The notes under the pieces are model-generated. The model was not told where the DNA came from, did no database searches, and saw only the letters and a list, made by a program, of their open reading frames with translations. The position numbers and the translations under genes are program-made. From Bacteroidota bacterium (GTDB taxonomy: Bacteria; Bacteroidota; Bacteroidia; Chitinophagales; Chitinophagaceae), in the NCBI GenBank assembly GCA_023423285.1, contig JAFAFV010000213.1, forward strand, positions 1 through 21,565: a stretch of DNA of 21,565 nt. Reading direction: 5' to 3'. Numbering within the stretch: position 1 is the first letter of the stretch; each line of letters starts with the position of its first letter. Below are positions 1-6,443 of the stretch, one piece after another.

Positions 1-623
1 GGCATGGCCCCGTGACCACCCTTACCGGTAATAGTTACTGTAATTTCATCCATTGATGCCATACACAATCCTTTTGGAATGGTAACCTTACCTGCCAGCT
101 TGTGTGGATACACATGTTGCCCGATCACATGCACGGGTTGCGGATTATCAAGCGCGCCTTCGGCGATCATTTGCTGAGCGCCACCCGGGAGTTTTTCTTC
201 GGCAGGCTGAAATATAAGTCGCACGGTTCCTGCAAATTCATCTTTGATCGCATTTAAAATACGCGCAGCACCCAGCAAAATTGCCGTGTGAGCATCATGC
301 CCGCAAGCATGCATCACACCCTCATTTACTGATTTATAATCAATATCATTTTCTTCTCTAATGGGCAAGGCGTCCATGTCAGCGCGCAGCGCAATCACCG
401 GGCCATTTCCTTTCGAGCCTTTTATTTCTGCAAGAACACCGGTTTGGGCGATCTCCCTGTACCCAATTCCCAATTCTTTTAACTGCTGTTGTATGTAGGC
501 AGATGTATTGAATTCCTGAAAAGAAAGTTCCGGGTGGGCATGCAGGTGCCTGCGATCGGCAATAATATTATTATTAAAAATATGCGCCTGCTCTTTAATT
601 TGGGCTATAAGTGTATGATTCAT
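1..623 (-). CDS. M20D-family amidohydrolase (N-acyl-amino-acid / hippurate hydrolase type), 3' end outside window
   Basis: The visible 207 residues are the N-terminal catalytic half of an M20D metallo-amidohydrolase. This family hydrolyses an amide bond of N-acyl amino acids or related compounds in the cytoplasm. I see the RRHLHAHPELSFQE opening (24-37), RADMDALP (80-87), the metal-site motif MHACGHDAHT (104-113, with Cys107 and His109), FQPAEE (138-143) and GQHVYP (168-173). The lid/dimerisation domain begins near 190, and the C-terminal metal-ligand region lies beyond the left edge. There is no signal peptide. The ATG at 621-623 lies 8 nt after the apbE-like stop, so it is the last visible gene of the five-gene operon. 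Family assignment is firm. The substrate (acyl amino acid, acetylated diamino acid or another amide) cannot be told from sequence. Confidence 0.93.
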   Translation of the reverse strand, partial: MNHTLIAQIKEQAHIFNNNIIADRRHLHAHPELSFQEFNTSAYIQQQLKELGIGYREIAQTGVLAEIKGSKGNGPVIALRADMDALPIREENDIDYKSVNEGVMHACGHDAHTAILLGAARILNAIKDEFAGTVRLIFQPAEEKLPGGAQQMIAEGALDNPQPVHVIGQHVYPHKLAGKVTIPKGLCMASMDEITVTITGKGGHGAM

Positions 624-631
624 TGAACTGC

Positions 632-1672
632 TTAGTTTACCGGTAACAGAAATTTTTTAAACCCTGATGTTGCTGTATCGCCTACGCTCCCATCAGCATT
701 TTTATAGATGAGGTATGCTTCCAACTCTTTGTGTGATTCCAAATACTTCAAAGCTTTTTCTTTGCCCATAAACATCAGCGAGTTATCAAAGCCATCAGCG
801 GTGATGGCGTCTTTAGCCATAACGGTTATGCTGATGAGATCGCTGACAATGGAGTAACCCGTAAAAGGGTTGATGAGGTGCGTGACGCGTGTACCATCGC
901 TGTCATAAAATTTTCTATAACTGCCCGAAGTGGTAACGGCGGCGTCTTTCACTCTCAGCAATGCACGATAAGGTTCAAAGCCCTCATCACCCGGCTGCTC
1001 AATACCTATTGTCCAATCTCTTCCGTCAATTGTATTGGACCCGCGGGTTTTTATTTCTCCGCCCACTTCTACCATATAGTTTTTTATGCCCAGTTTATAA
1101 AGCTGCGCTGCAATATGATCCACGCTGTAGCCCTGTGCAATCCCATTCACATCAATTTTTACACAAGGCTTTTCCTTACCCAAAAAGTTGTTTTTTAACT
1201 GCAAATATTGGCTTCCCACGCATGAAAGTATATTTCTGATAGTTGCGCTATCGGGCAATTTATCTTGTTTGTGATTAGCGAAGCCCCATACATCAACCAA
1301 TGGATATACAGTGATATCAAATGCGCCATCTGTAGCTTTATAGATTTCCAATGCTTTTTTTGCAACTATCTGCATGTGAGCGTCAATACTGAGACCGGCA
1401 GGCGATTGGTTAAAGCGGTTGATAAGAGAACCCGGTTGGTAAATTGAAAGCGAATGATCGAGTTCAGCAAACAGTTCACCAGCTTTTTCATAAGTAAATA
1501 CGCTGTCAGCGGCTATATACCGGATAGAATATGTGGTTCCCTGCGCGCTTCCCTGAAGCTGAAACATTTGCATGGCAGCAGCGTTCATCTTTTTTCCTGC
1601 TTCGCAGGAATACATTAACATGCAAATCCATACAAAAAAACTTAGCCAACCTGTATACTTCAAAATTTTCAA
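632..1672 (-). CDS. apbE: FAD:protein FMN transferase (ApbE family), probable lipoprotein
   Basis: ApbE enzymes transfer FMN from FAD to a Thr/Ser of target flavoproteins, usually outside the cytoplasmic membrane. The 346-aa length is normal. Residues 1-23 form a signal peptide ending in a lipobox-like LMYSC, so Cys23 is the likely lipidated residue. Family motifs are present: DITVYPLVDVWGF (119-131), KIDVNGIAQGY (172-182), VEVGGEIKTRG (201-211), TTSGSYRKF (247-255), THLINPFTG (264-272) and ADGFDNSLM (292-300) near the metal site. The first codon is TTG. It overlaps the upstream TGA stop (TTGA, 4 nt) and precedes a normal signal peptide, and the next in-frame Met (20) would destroy that peptide, so translationally coupled TTG initiation is favoured. 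No flavin-acceptor (FMN-bind or NqrB/C-type) protein is encoded in the window, so its target is unknown. Confidence 0.93.
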   Translation of the reverse strand: MKILKYTGWLSFFVWICMLMYSCEAGKKMNAAAMQMFQLQGSAQGTTYSIRYIAADSVFTYEKAGELFAELDHSLSIYQPGSLINRFNQSPAGLSIDAHMQIVAKKALEIYKATDGAFDITVYPLVDVWGFANHKQDKLPDSATIRNILSCVGSQYLQLKNNFLGKEKPCVKIDVNGIAQGYSVDHIAAQLYKLGIKNYMVEVGGEIKTRGSNTIDGRDWTIGIEQPGDEGFEPYRALLRVKDAAVTTSGSYRKFYDSDGTRVTHLINPFTGYSIVSDLISITVMAKDAITADGFDNSLMFMGKEKALKYLESHKELEAYLIYKNADGSVGDTATSGFKKFLLPVN

Positions 1673-2709
1673 CGATTGATTTTTAAGTGAGGAAAATATT
1701 TCTCACAAATTTCGTCAATCAGTTCCAATTGCCCGGCAGATAGTTGTTCTTTATCCAGCAAACATTCAATATGGTTCATAAGACCCTGGCGGCGCAGCAT
1801 TTCATGAATGCCTGAAATGCACCCATGAAAATTATTGGCAACATCAAAAACCGCGGCATTGGTATCAGTAATTTCAATTCCTTTTGCAAGAAGCGCTTCT
1901 ACACCTGAGTAATTATTTTGAATGCAGGTTTTTACTTCACCAAGCGTTTGCACGGCGTGTTCCGTACAAAAAGCCCAGTGGCCCAACAGGCCGCCAACAA
2001 AGCGTTTTTCAATTACTTTATTATCAATGTCAAACCTGTAAGGTGTTAAAAGGTCTGCTACAATATTATCATCATTACCCGTGTATAAGGCAATTTTATT
2101 GGCCCGCGATGAAGATGCAACAGCTTTCACCACATCAATAGTTTGGTAGCGATTAAAGGCCGCCACTTTTATAGCATGCACGTTTTCAATTTCTGCAAAT
2201 GCTTTCCAGAAATCATAGCTCAATATTCTTCCACCCACAGCGGGTTGCAGGTAAAAGCCAAATACCGGTATGACCTCTGCAACTTTCCTGGTTCGATCAA
2301 TGAGTTCTTGTTCTGATAAATGCTGCAGGCCGCCCATGCTCAATAATCCAAAATGATAATTGTGTTTTAGTGCCATCTGTGCTTCCTGCACTGCCTGCTC
2401 TGTCTGCCCGCATATACCTGCTATTTTTATAAAAGGATTTGTGAGCCCTGCATTATCAATTTCATCTGAAACGATTTGCAGTACTGGTTCCAGCAAATTA
2501 AACTCAGCGTTTCTTATTTCAAACTGCGTGGTATGTACACCTACTGCCACCCCGCCCGCGCCGCTATTGATGTAATACCTGGTAAGATTTCGTTGTTCCT
2601 GTTCATCAATATCTTTTGTGCTTTTTTTTAATACCAGGGGGTGCGCAGGAATGACCGTGCCTTCATGCAAAAAGCTGAGAATATTATCATTCAAATTAGT
2701 AATTGCCAT
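1669..2709 (-). CDS. DHDPS/N-acetylneuraminate lyase (DapA) superfamily protein, substrate unknown
   Basis: This 346-aa class I (Schiff-base) aldolase or lyase belongs to the DapA superfamily of TIM-barrel enzymes, which cleave or form pyruvate-type keto acids. Residues 49-62 (SGAGGVAVGVHTTQ) occupy the place of the GTTGE phosphate/carboxylate loop. Tyr153 in FGFYLQPAVGG and Lys181 in AIKVAAFNRY are 28 residues apart, matching E. coli DapA Tyr133/Lys161. YTGNDDNI (209-216) matches the late-barrel loop. The loop is changed from GTTGE and the protein is about 50 residues longer than true DapA, so it is unlikely to be the lysine-pathway enzyme. It overlaps the upstream gene by 14 nt and the next gene by 4 nt, so expression is coupled with the epimerase-like protein and ApbE. 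A catabolic aldolase or dehydratase is my inference. Confidence 0.85.
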   Translation of the reverse strand: MAITNLNDNILSFLHEGTVIPAHPLVLKKSTKDIDEQEQRNLTRYYINSGAGGVAVGVHTTQFEIRNAEFNLLEPVLQIVSDEIDNAGLTNPFIKIAGICGQTEQAVQEAQMALKHNYHFGLLSMGGLQHLSEQELIDRTRKVAEVIPVFGFYLQPAVGGRILSYDFWKAFAEIENVHAIKVAAFNRYQTIDVVKAVASSSRANKIALYTGNDDNIVADLLTPYRFDIDNKVIEKRFVGGLLGHWAFCTEHAVQTLGEVKTCIQNNYSGVEALLAKGIEITDTNAAVFDVANNFHGCISGIHEMLRRQGLMNHIECLLDKEQLSAGQLELIDEICEKYFPHLKINR

Positions 2710-3712
2710 GTCTTTCCTGAAAATGTGTGGGTTTATGAATAGTTTGCCTTCCTTCTAACAGCCAGTCGGCTATTATAATCATCATTTTCTTTAACGGCGT
2801 TGCCGGATAGCCGAACAAATCAAAACACTCTGTGGCATTGCTTAATAAAGCCGTGTCTGCTTCAACACCTGTAAACAATGGTTTCTTTTTGAAATATTCC
2901 CCAAACCAGGTTGCAAGCTTTTGAACAGAAAGATTTTCAGGACCTGTTACATTTAACATTTTTGGCGGGGCAGTGCAATGCAATAAACTTCTTAAAGCAT
3001 ACTCATTGGCGTCTCTCTGCCAAATCACGTTCACGTTGCCCATTGTTAGATCTACCGGTTTATCATTCAAAACAGCTTTTGCAATTTCATGCAGTACGCC
3101 ATATTTTACATCATTGGCATAGTTGAGGCGGAAGATGAGTGTCGGAGTGCTGTTTGTATTTGAAAAATATTCAAATATACGTTCTCTGCCCAGGCATGAT
3201 TGTGCGTACTCGCCAACCGGAGCAGGAGAATCTTTTTCTGAGGAGCCGCCGCCATTGACGGAAGATAAGGGATAAACATTTCCGGTAGAAAAAACAACGA
3301 TATTGGAATGTTTATAATATTCCGCAACTTTTGAAGGCAGGTGCGTATTCATAGCCCAGGTAAAACTTTCATTGCCTTTGGTACCGAATTTTGTGCCGGC
3401 AAGGTAAAGTATGTTTGGCACATCCGGCATGTGGGCCCATGCTGTATCGTCAAGCAGGTTGGCTTTAATTGTTATCACTCCTGCCTCTTCCAGTTCCTGC
3501 TGCAAACCAGCTTCTGAAAATCTTGCAACACCATATACTTTTTTATCAATGCCGGCTTGCTGTATGGCAGCAATGGCAAGCCTTGCCATATCGGGGCCCA
3601 TTTTGCCGCCAACGCCTAGTATAGCAATATCTCCGCTGATTTTTTTAATGTCGTTTACCAGCGCTTCAGTTGGTTGTAACAGGTGGTTGTACCGTTGCTC
3701 AATAGTCATCAT
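2696..3712 (-). CDS. NAD-dependent epimerase/dehydratase-like Rossmann protein (extended SDR) lacking the catalytic lysine
   Basis: The 338-aa product looks like an extended short-chain dehydrogenase/reductase. The dinucleotide-binding turn is ILGVGGKMG (31-39), followed by LYLAGTKFG (102-110). The Ser/Thr region is VVFSTGNVYP (139-148). The Tyr element is EYAQSCLGRE (168-177): Tyr169 is present but Cys173 replaces the lysine of YxxxK. NVTGPENLSV (254-263) is the substrate-domain segment typical of sugar-nucleotide or sugar-acid epimerases. There are two adjacent ATG codons (3707-3712). The gene starts 3 nt after the transporter stop and overlaps the DapA-like gene by 14 nt. It probably oxidises, reduces or epimerises the same substrate that the DapA-like protein cleaves, but the missing lysine leaves room for a changed mechanism or a binding-only role. 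Confidence 0.8.
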   Translation of the reverse strand: MMTIEQRYNHLLQPTEALVNDIKKISGDIAILGVGGKMGPDMARLAIAAIQQAGIDKKVYGVARFSEAGLQQELEEAGVITIKANLLDDTAWAHMPDVPNILYLAGTKFGTKGNESFTWAMNTHLPSKVAEYYKHSNIVVFSTGNVYPLSSVNGGGSSEKDSPAPVGEYAQSCLGRERIFEYFSNTNSTPTLIFRLNYANDVKYGVLHEIAKAVLNDKPVDLTMGNVNVIWQRDANEYALRSLLHCTAPPKMLNVTGPENLSVQKLATWFGEYFKKKPLFTGVEADTALLSNATECFDLFGYPATPLKKMMIIIADWLLEGRQTIHKPTHFQERHGNY

Positions 3713-3715
3713 TTT

Positions 3716-4915
3716 TTATTTTAAAAACAGTTCTTTAAAATTAAAAATCGCCATCATTACGATCAGTATCATGGCCGTGCCTATGACGATTTTGGTTGAG
3801 AGGGAATTGGCGTAAATGCCCATCAGCTTTTTATCATTTGCTATAAAATACATGGTAAACCCGATGACCGGCACAATAAAAATGGTAACACTTTGTGCAA
3901 ATACGATCAACTCGAGTGGTGCCGATCCAAACATGATGGCGACTATTGCGCCGATTGTCATTACCAGCGCTGTAAGTATTCTTGCTCTTTTACCGCCCAC
4001 ACCTTCAGACCAGCCAAAGGCATCGCTTAATAGCGTGCCGCCAACTGAGGCGTTGCCCACAAGCGAGGAAAAAGCGGCGCCAAACAACCCGATTAAAAAT
4101 ATATATGCTGCAAAATTTCCAAACGCGGGCACCAGTGCGCGAGACATATCGGTAGCGCTCTTTACATCAATACCGTTTGGCAGCAGTACTGCTGCGGCGC
4201 ATATCATAACGATCGCGCTCATTACACCTAAGATAATGATCCCAAATACGCCGTCATATTTGACAGAATTGTCTTTCTGAATTTTCTTCTTTTCCCTTAT
4301 TAAATATGCCTGATAAAAAGCACCTACAATAGAGATACAAGAAGCGCCGAAAGCGATGACCAAACCTAAAGATTTTTCGGGGATAACCGGTTTCAACCCG
4401 GATAATACACCAGACAAATCTGGTTTTATGATAAACAGCGTAATAAGGAAAGACAATAACATCATAATGATGAGGGCAACCATCACTTTCTCAAGCGTTT
4501 TATAAATATTCTTTGTGAATAACAACAGAATGCCGATCGCATTAAAAACCACAATCCATATATAAGGCTGCGTATTGGTAAGCTCACCAATTGCAATGCC
4601 TACGCCTGTAGAGTTTCCCGACTGAAAAGAGGCTGCCACGGCAAATATGGCAAAGCCTAAAACAACAGACGCCCATCGCCCCCATTTTTTAGCCACAATA
4701 CCCAGGATGGAATCATCAAGCACAGCGCCCATGCGTGTTGCCATGCTTGAAAAAGCTGCCATAAAAAAAATAGCTACAACCACAATCCAAAGCAATGAAT
4801 AGCCAAACTGAGCACCAAGTTTTGACGTAATCGTCATTTTACTTGGCCCAAAAATGAGGGCTGCCGTAATTATTCCGGGAGCTATTGCTTTGAAAAAATT
4901 CTGTAGCTTTCTCAT
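3716..4915 (-). CDS. Nramp-related (LeuT-fold) membrane transporter lacking canonical metal-ligand motifs
   Basis: This 399-aa inner-membrane protein has about eleven hydrophobic helices. Its N-terminal pattern, APGIITAALIFGPSKMTITS followed by KLGAQFGYSLLW, is that of Nramp/MntH transporters, and the length fits the family. In canonical Nramps TM1 carries DPGN and TM6 carries MPH, which bind Mn/Fe. Here the TM1 site reads GPSK (23-26) and the TM6 segment reads GASCISIVGAFYQAYLIREK (190-209), with no Met-Pro-His. AAFSSLVGNASVGGTLL (280-296) resembles the TM8 region. It is the promoter-proximal gene of the operon. I infer a substrate other than the usual divalent transition metals, perhaps the organic compound metabolised by the downstream enzymes. 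Family membership is likely; function is not established. ATG at 4913-4915. Confidence 0.82.
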   Translation of the reverse strand: MRKLQNFFKAIAPGIITAALIFGPSKMTITSKLGAQFGYSLLWIVVVAIFFMAAFSSMATRMGAVLDDSILGIVAKKWGRWASVVLGFAIFAVAASFQSGNSTGVGIAIGELTNTQPYIWIVVFNAIGILLLFTKNIYKTLEKVMVALIIMMLLSFLITLFIIKPDLSGVLSGLKPVIPEKSLGLVIAFGASCISIVGAFYQAYLIREKKKIQKDNSVKYDGVFGIIILGVMSAIVMICAAAVLLPNGIDVKSATDMSRALVPAFGNFAAYIFLIGLFGAAFSSLVGNASVGGTLLSDAFGWSEGVGGKRARILTALVMTIGAIVAIMFGSAPLELIVFAQSVTIFIVPVIGFTMYFIANDKKLMGIYANSLSTKIVIGTAMILIVMMAIFNFKELFLK

Positions 4916-4929
4916 TTAACAAAGATTGC

Positions 4930-4941
4930 GGTAACGTTACC
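4930..4941. promoter_or_regulatory. Perfect 12-bp palindromic operator, LacI/GalR type
   Basis: GGTAACGTTACC equals its own reverse complement. The AACGTT centre is characteristic of LacI/GalR-family operators. It touches the 3' end of the predicted -7 box of the minus-strand operon and covers its expected transcription start, a position suited to repression. It is also about 60 bp upstream of the divergent GH144-like gene's -7 box. The regulator is not in the window. Confidence 0.6.
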
Positions 4942-4973
4942 AAATTTATAAGAAAAAATGTTATCAATGCAAA
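4941..4973 (-). promoter_or_regulatory. Bacteroidota-type promoter of the five-gene operon
   Basis: Reading the minus strand, TTTG (4973-4970), a 21-nt spacer and TAAATTTG (4948-4941) fit the Bacteroidota sigma pattern TTTG...TAnnTTTG. Transcription would start near 4935, about 20 nt before the transporter ATG and inside the palindromic operator. Confidence 0.55.
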
Positions 4974-4999
4974 AAATCATAAACAACACCCTGTGCCAT

Positions 5000-5007
5000 T
5001 ATCTTTG
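5000..5007 (+). promoter_or_regulatory. Probable -7 box of the GH144-like gene
   Basis: TATCTTTG matches TAnnTTTG and lies 19 nt before the ATG at 5027. No clear -33 TTG/TTTG is visible at the expected spacing, so this is a partial match. Confidence 0.4.
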
Positions 5008-5026
5008 AAGTTGCCTTATATGCAAC

Positions 5027-6307
5027 ATGAGTGATAGTCTTAAAACTAAAAAAAATCCTCTTCTACAGCTGACTGACGAAGAGCTGCTCGGCTTGATACA
5101 GCGGCAAACCTTTCGATATTTCTGGGAGTTTGCCCACCCCGCTTGCGGCATGGCACGCGAGCGCAATCATGAGCATTATGGTGATGTGGTAACTACAGGC
5201 GGTTCGGGCTTTGGTTTAATGGCGATGGTTGTTGCTGCAGAAAAAAAATGGATCACAACTGAAGATTTCATTACCCGCATGAACCAGGTAATGGCTTTTC
5301 TTTTTCACTGTGAAAAATATCACGGGGCGTTTTCACACTGGTATAACGGCAATACTGGTAAAACCATTTTGTTTGGAAAAAAAGATGACGGTGCAGACCT
5401 GGTGGAAACTTCTTTCTTAATGATGGGATTGCTTACTGTAAGGCAGTATTTGAAAAAACTCTCTGATAAGAAAACTATTTTATTAACCGACAAGATAAAC
5501 GCACTGTGGTTAAACGTGGAGTGGGACTGGTTTACACGAGGCGAGAACGTTTTATACTGGCACTGGCGGCCTCACAAATCACAGATCAATTTAAAAATAG
5601 AAGGTTTTAACGAAGCCTTAATTACTTATGTGATGGCAGCAGCATCGCCAACACACAGCATCTCAAAAGAAATTTACCATGAGGGTTGGGCTCGGGGCGG
5701 GCAAATGGTAAACGGCAAAAGTTTCTACAACACCACCCAGCCTCTTGGTCCGGATTACGGCGGCCCGCTGTATTTTGCACATTATAGCTTTTTAGGGCTC
5801 AACCCGCACCAGCTAAAAGATACATATGCCGATTACCTGCAGCAAAATATAGCGCATGCAACAATCAATTACTCCCACTGTGTAAACAATCCTAAAAATT
5901 ACCATGGCTACAGCAATCAGTGTTGGGGCTTAAGCGCGTGCGATAGTAATAAGCGCTACAAACCTTTTCATCCACAAAAAGACTTTGGCACTATCTGCCC
6001 ATCGGCTGCTATTTCAAGCCTGCCCTATCTTCCTAAAGCATCAATGGCTGCCATCAGGCATTTTTATGAAGATATGGGTAAAAAATTATGGGGAGCATAT
6101 GGCTTTTACGACTCGCTCAACAAAACGCGTAGCTGGTATGGCCGGTCATATCTTGCCATAAATCAGGGTCCTATTATTGTAATGATTGAAAATCATCAAA
6201 CCGGTTTGTTGTGGGAACTATTTATGAGTTGCGACGAGATTAATAACGGGTTGCAAAAATTAGGTTTTGACCAAAACCTAACAAATGCCTTGCCCAAAAT
6301 TGCATAG
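5027..6307 (+). CDS. Glucoamylase-fold glycoside hydrolase (GH144-like, putative endo-beta-1,2-glucanase), no signal peptide
   Basis: The 426-aa protein has the (alpha/alpha)6-barrel glucoamylase-like domain (Pfam Glycoamylase) across nearly its whole length. Segments I use are QRQTFRYFWEF (25-35), TTGGSGFGLMAM (56-67), DGADLVETSFLMMG (121-134), EGFNEALITYV (192-202), GPLYFAHYSFLGL (246-258), YSNQCWGLSACD (295-306) and IENHQTGLLWELF (387-399). The GH144 founding enzyme is an endo-beta-1,2-glucanase from Chitinophaga pinensis, and the convergent neighbour makes cyclic beta-1,2-glucan, so that activity is the best guess. The N-terminus is polar (MSDSLKTKKNPL), and an in-frame TGA at 5006-5008 rules out an upstream signal-peptide extension, so the protein appears cytoplasmic, unlike most polysaccharide-degrading relatives. 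Activity on another beta-glucan is possible. Confidence 0.83.
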   Translation: MSDSLKTKKNPLLQLTDEELLGLIQRQTFRYFWEFAHPACGMARERNHEHYGDVVTTGGSGFGLMAMVVAAEKKWITTEDFITRMNQVMAFLFHCEKYHGAFSHWYNGNTGKTILFGKKDDGADLVETSFLMMGLLTVRQYLKKLSDKKTILLTDKINALWLNVEWDWFTRGENVLYWHWRPHKSQINLKIEGFNEALITYVMAAASPTHSISKEIYHEGWARGGQMVNGKSFYNTTQPLGPDYGGPLYFAHYSFLGLNPHQLKDTYADYLQQNIAHATINYSHCVNNPKNYHGYSNQCWGLSACDSNKRYKPFHPQKDFGTICPSAAISSLPYLPKASMAAIRHFYEDMGKKLWGAYGFYDSLNKTRSWYGRSYLAINQGPIIVMIENHQTGLLWELFMSCDEINNGLQKLGFDQNLTNALPKIA

Positions 6308-6398
6308 TATTATTGCCTCTGGTTGAATTATAAAGTTTAACCACACAATTGCAATGTACCGCCTGCTATTTTTTGTTATAACATTAAACAGGAATTAT

Positions 6399-6428
6399 AA
6401 AAAAAGGCTCCCGAAAGTCTGAGAGCCT
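6399..6428 (-). terminator. Rho-independent terminator of the cyclic glucan synthase gene
   Basis: On the minus strand an 8-bp stem with one mismatch (AGGCTCTC paired with GGGAGCCT, 8-nt loop) is followed by a run of seven T. It begins about 16 nt after the TAG stop at 6444-6446. On the plus strand the hairpin lacks a following T-run, so I assign it to the minus-strand gene. Confidence 0.8.
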
Positions 6429-6443
6429 GAAATATACTGCCTT

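Noticed and set aside
22..31. Palindrome TTACCGGTAA, seen again at 637-646
   Set aside because: The first copy is codons for Thr-Gly-Lys in the amidohydrolase and the second lies in the apbE 3' end; ten-base palindromes of this kind are expected by chance.
1669..2709. Calling the DapA-like protein dihydrodipicolinate synthase of lysine biosynthesis
   Set aside because: The Tyr/Lys pair is kept but the GTTGE loop is changed, the protein is longer, and the operon holds no lysine-pathway gene.
3816..4280. 154-codon plus-strand frame opposite the transporter
   Set aside because: It is the antisense shadow of a transmembrane-rich gene (Ser/Pro/Ile-rich translation) with no motif or promoter.
3716..4915. 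Calling the transporter MntH (Mn/Fe importer)
   Set aside because: The fold matches, but both metal-ligand motifs are replaced and the operon is enzymatic rather than metal-related.
6321..6342. Hairpin GGTTGAA/TTTAACC after the GH144-like gene
   Set aside because: The stem is A/T-rich with a wobble pair and no T-run follows, so it is not a convincing terminator.
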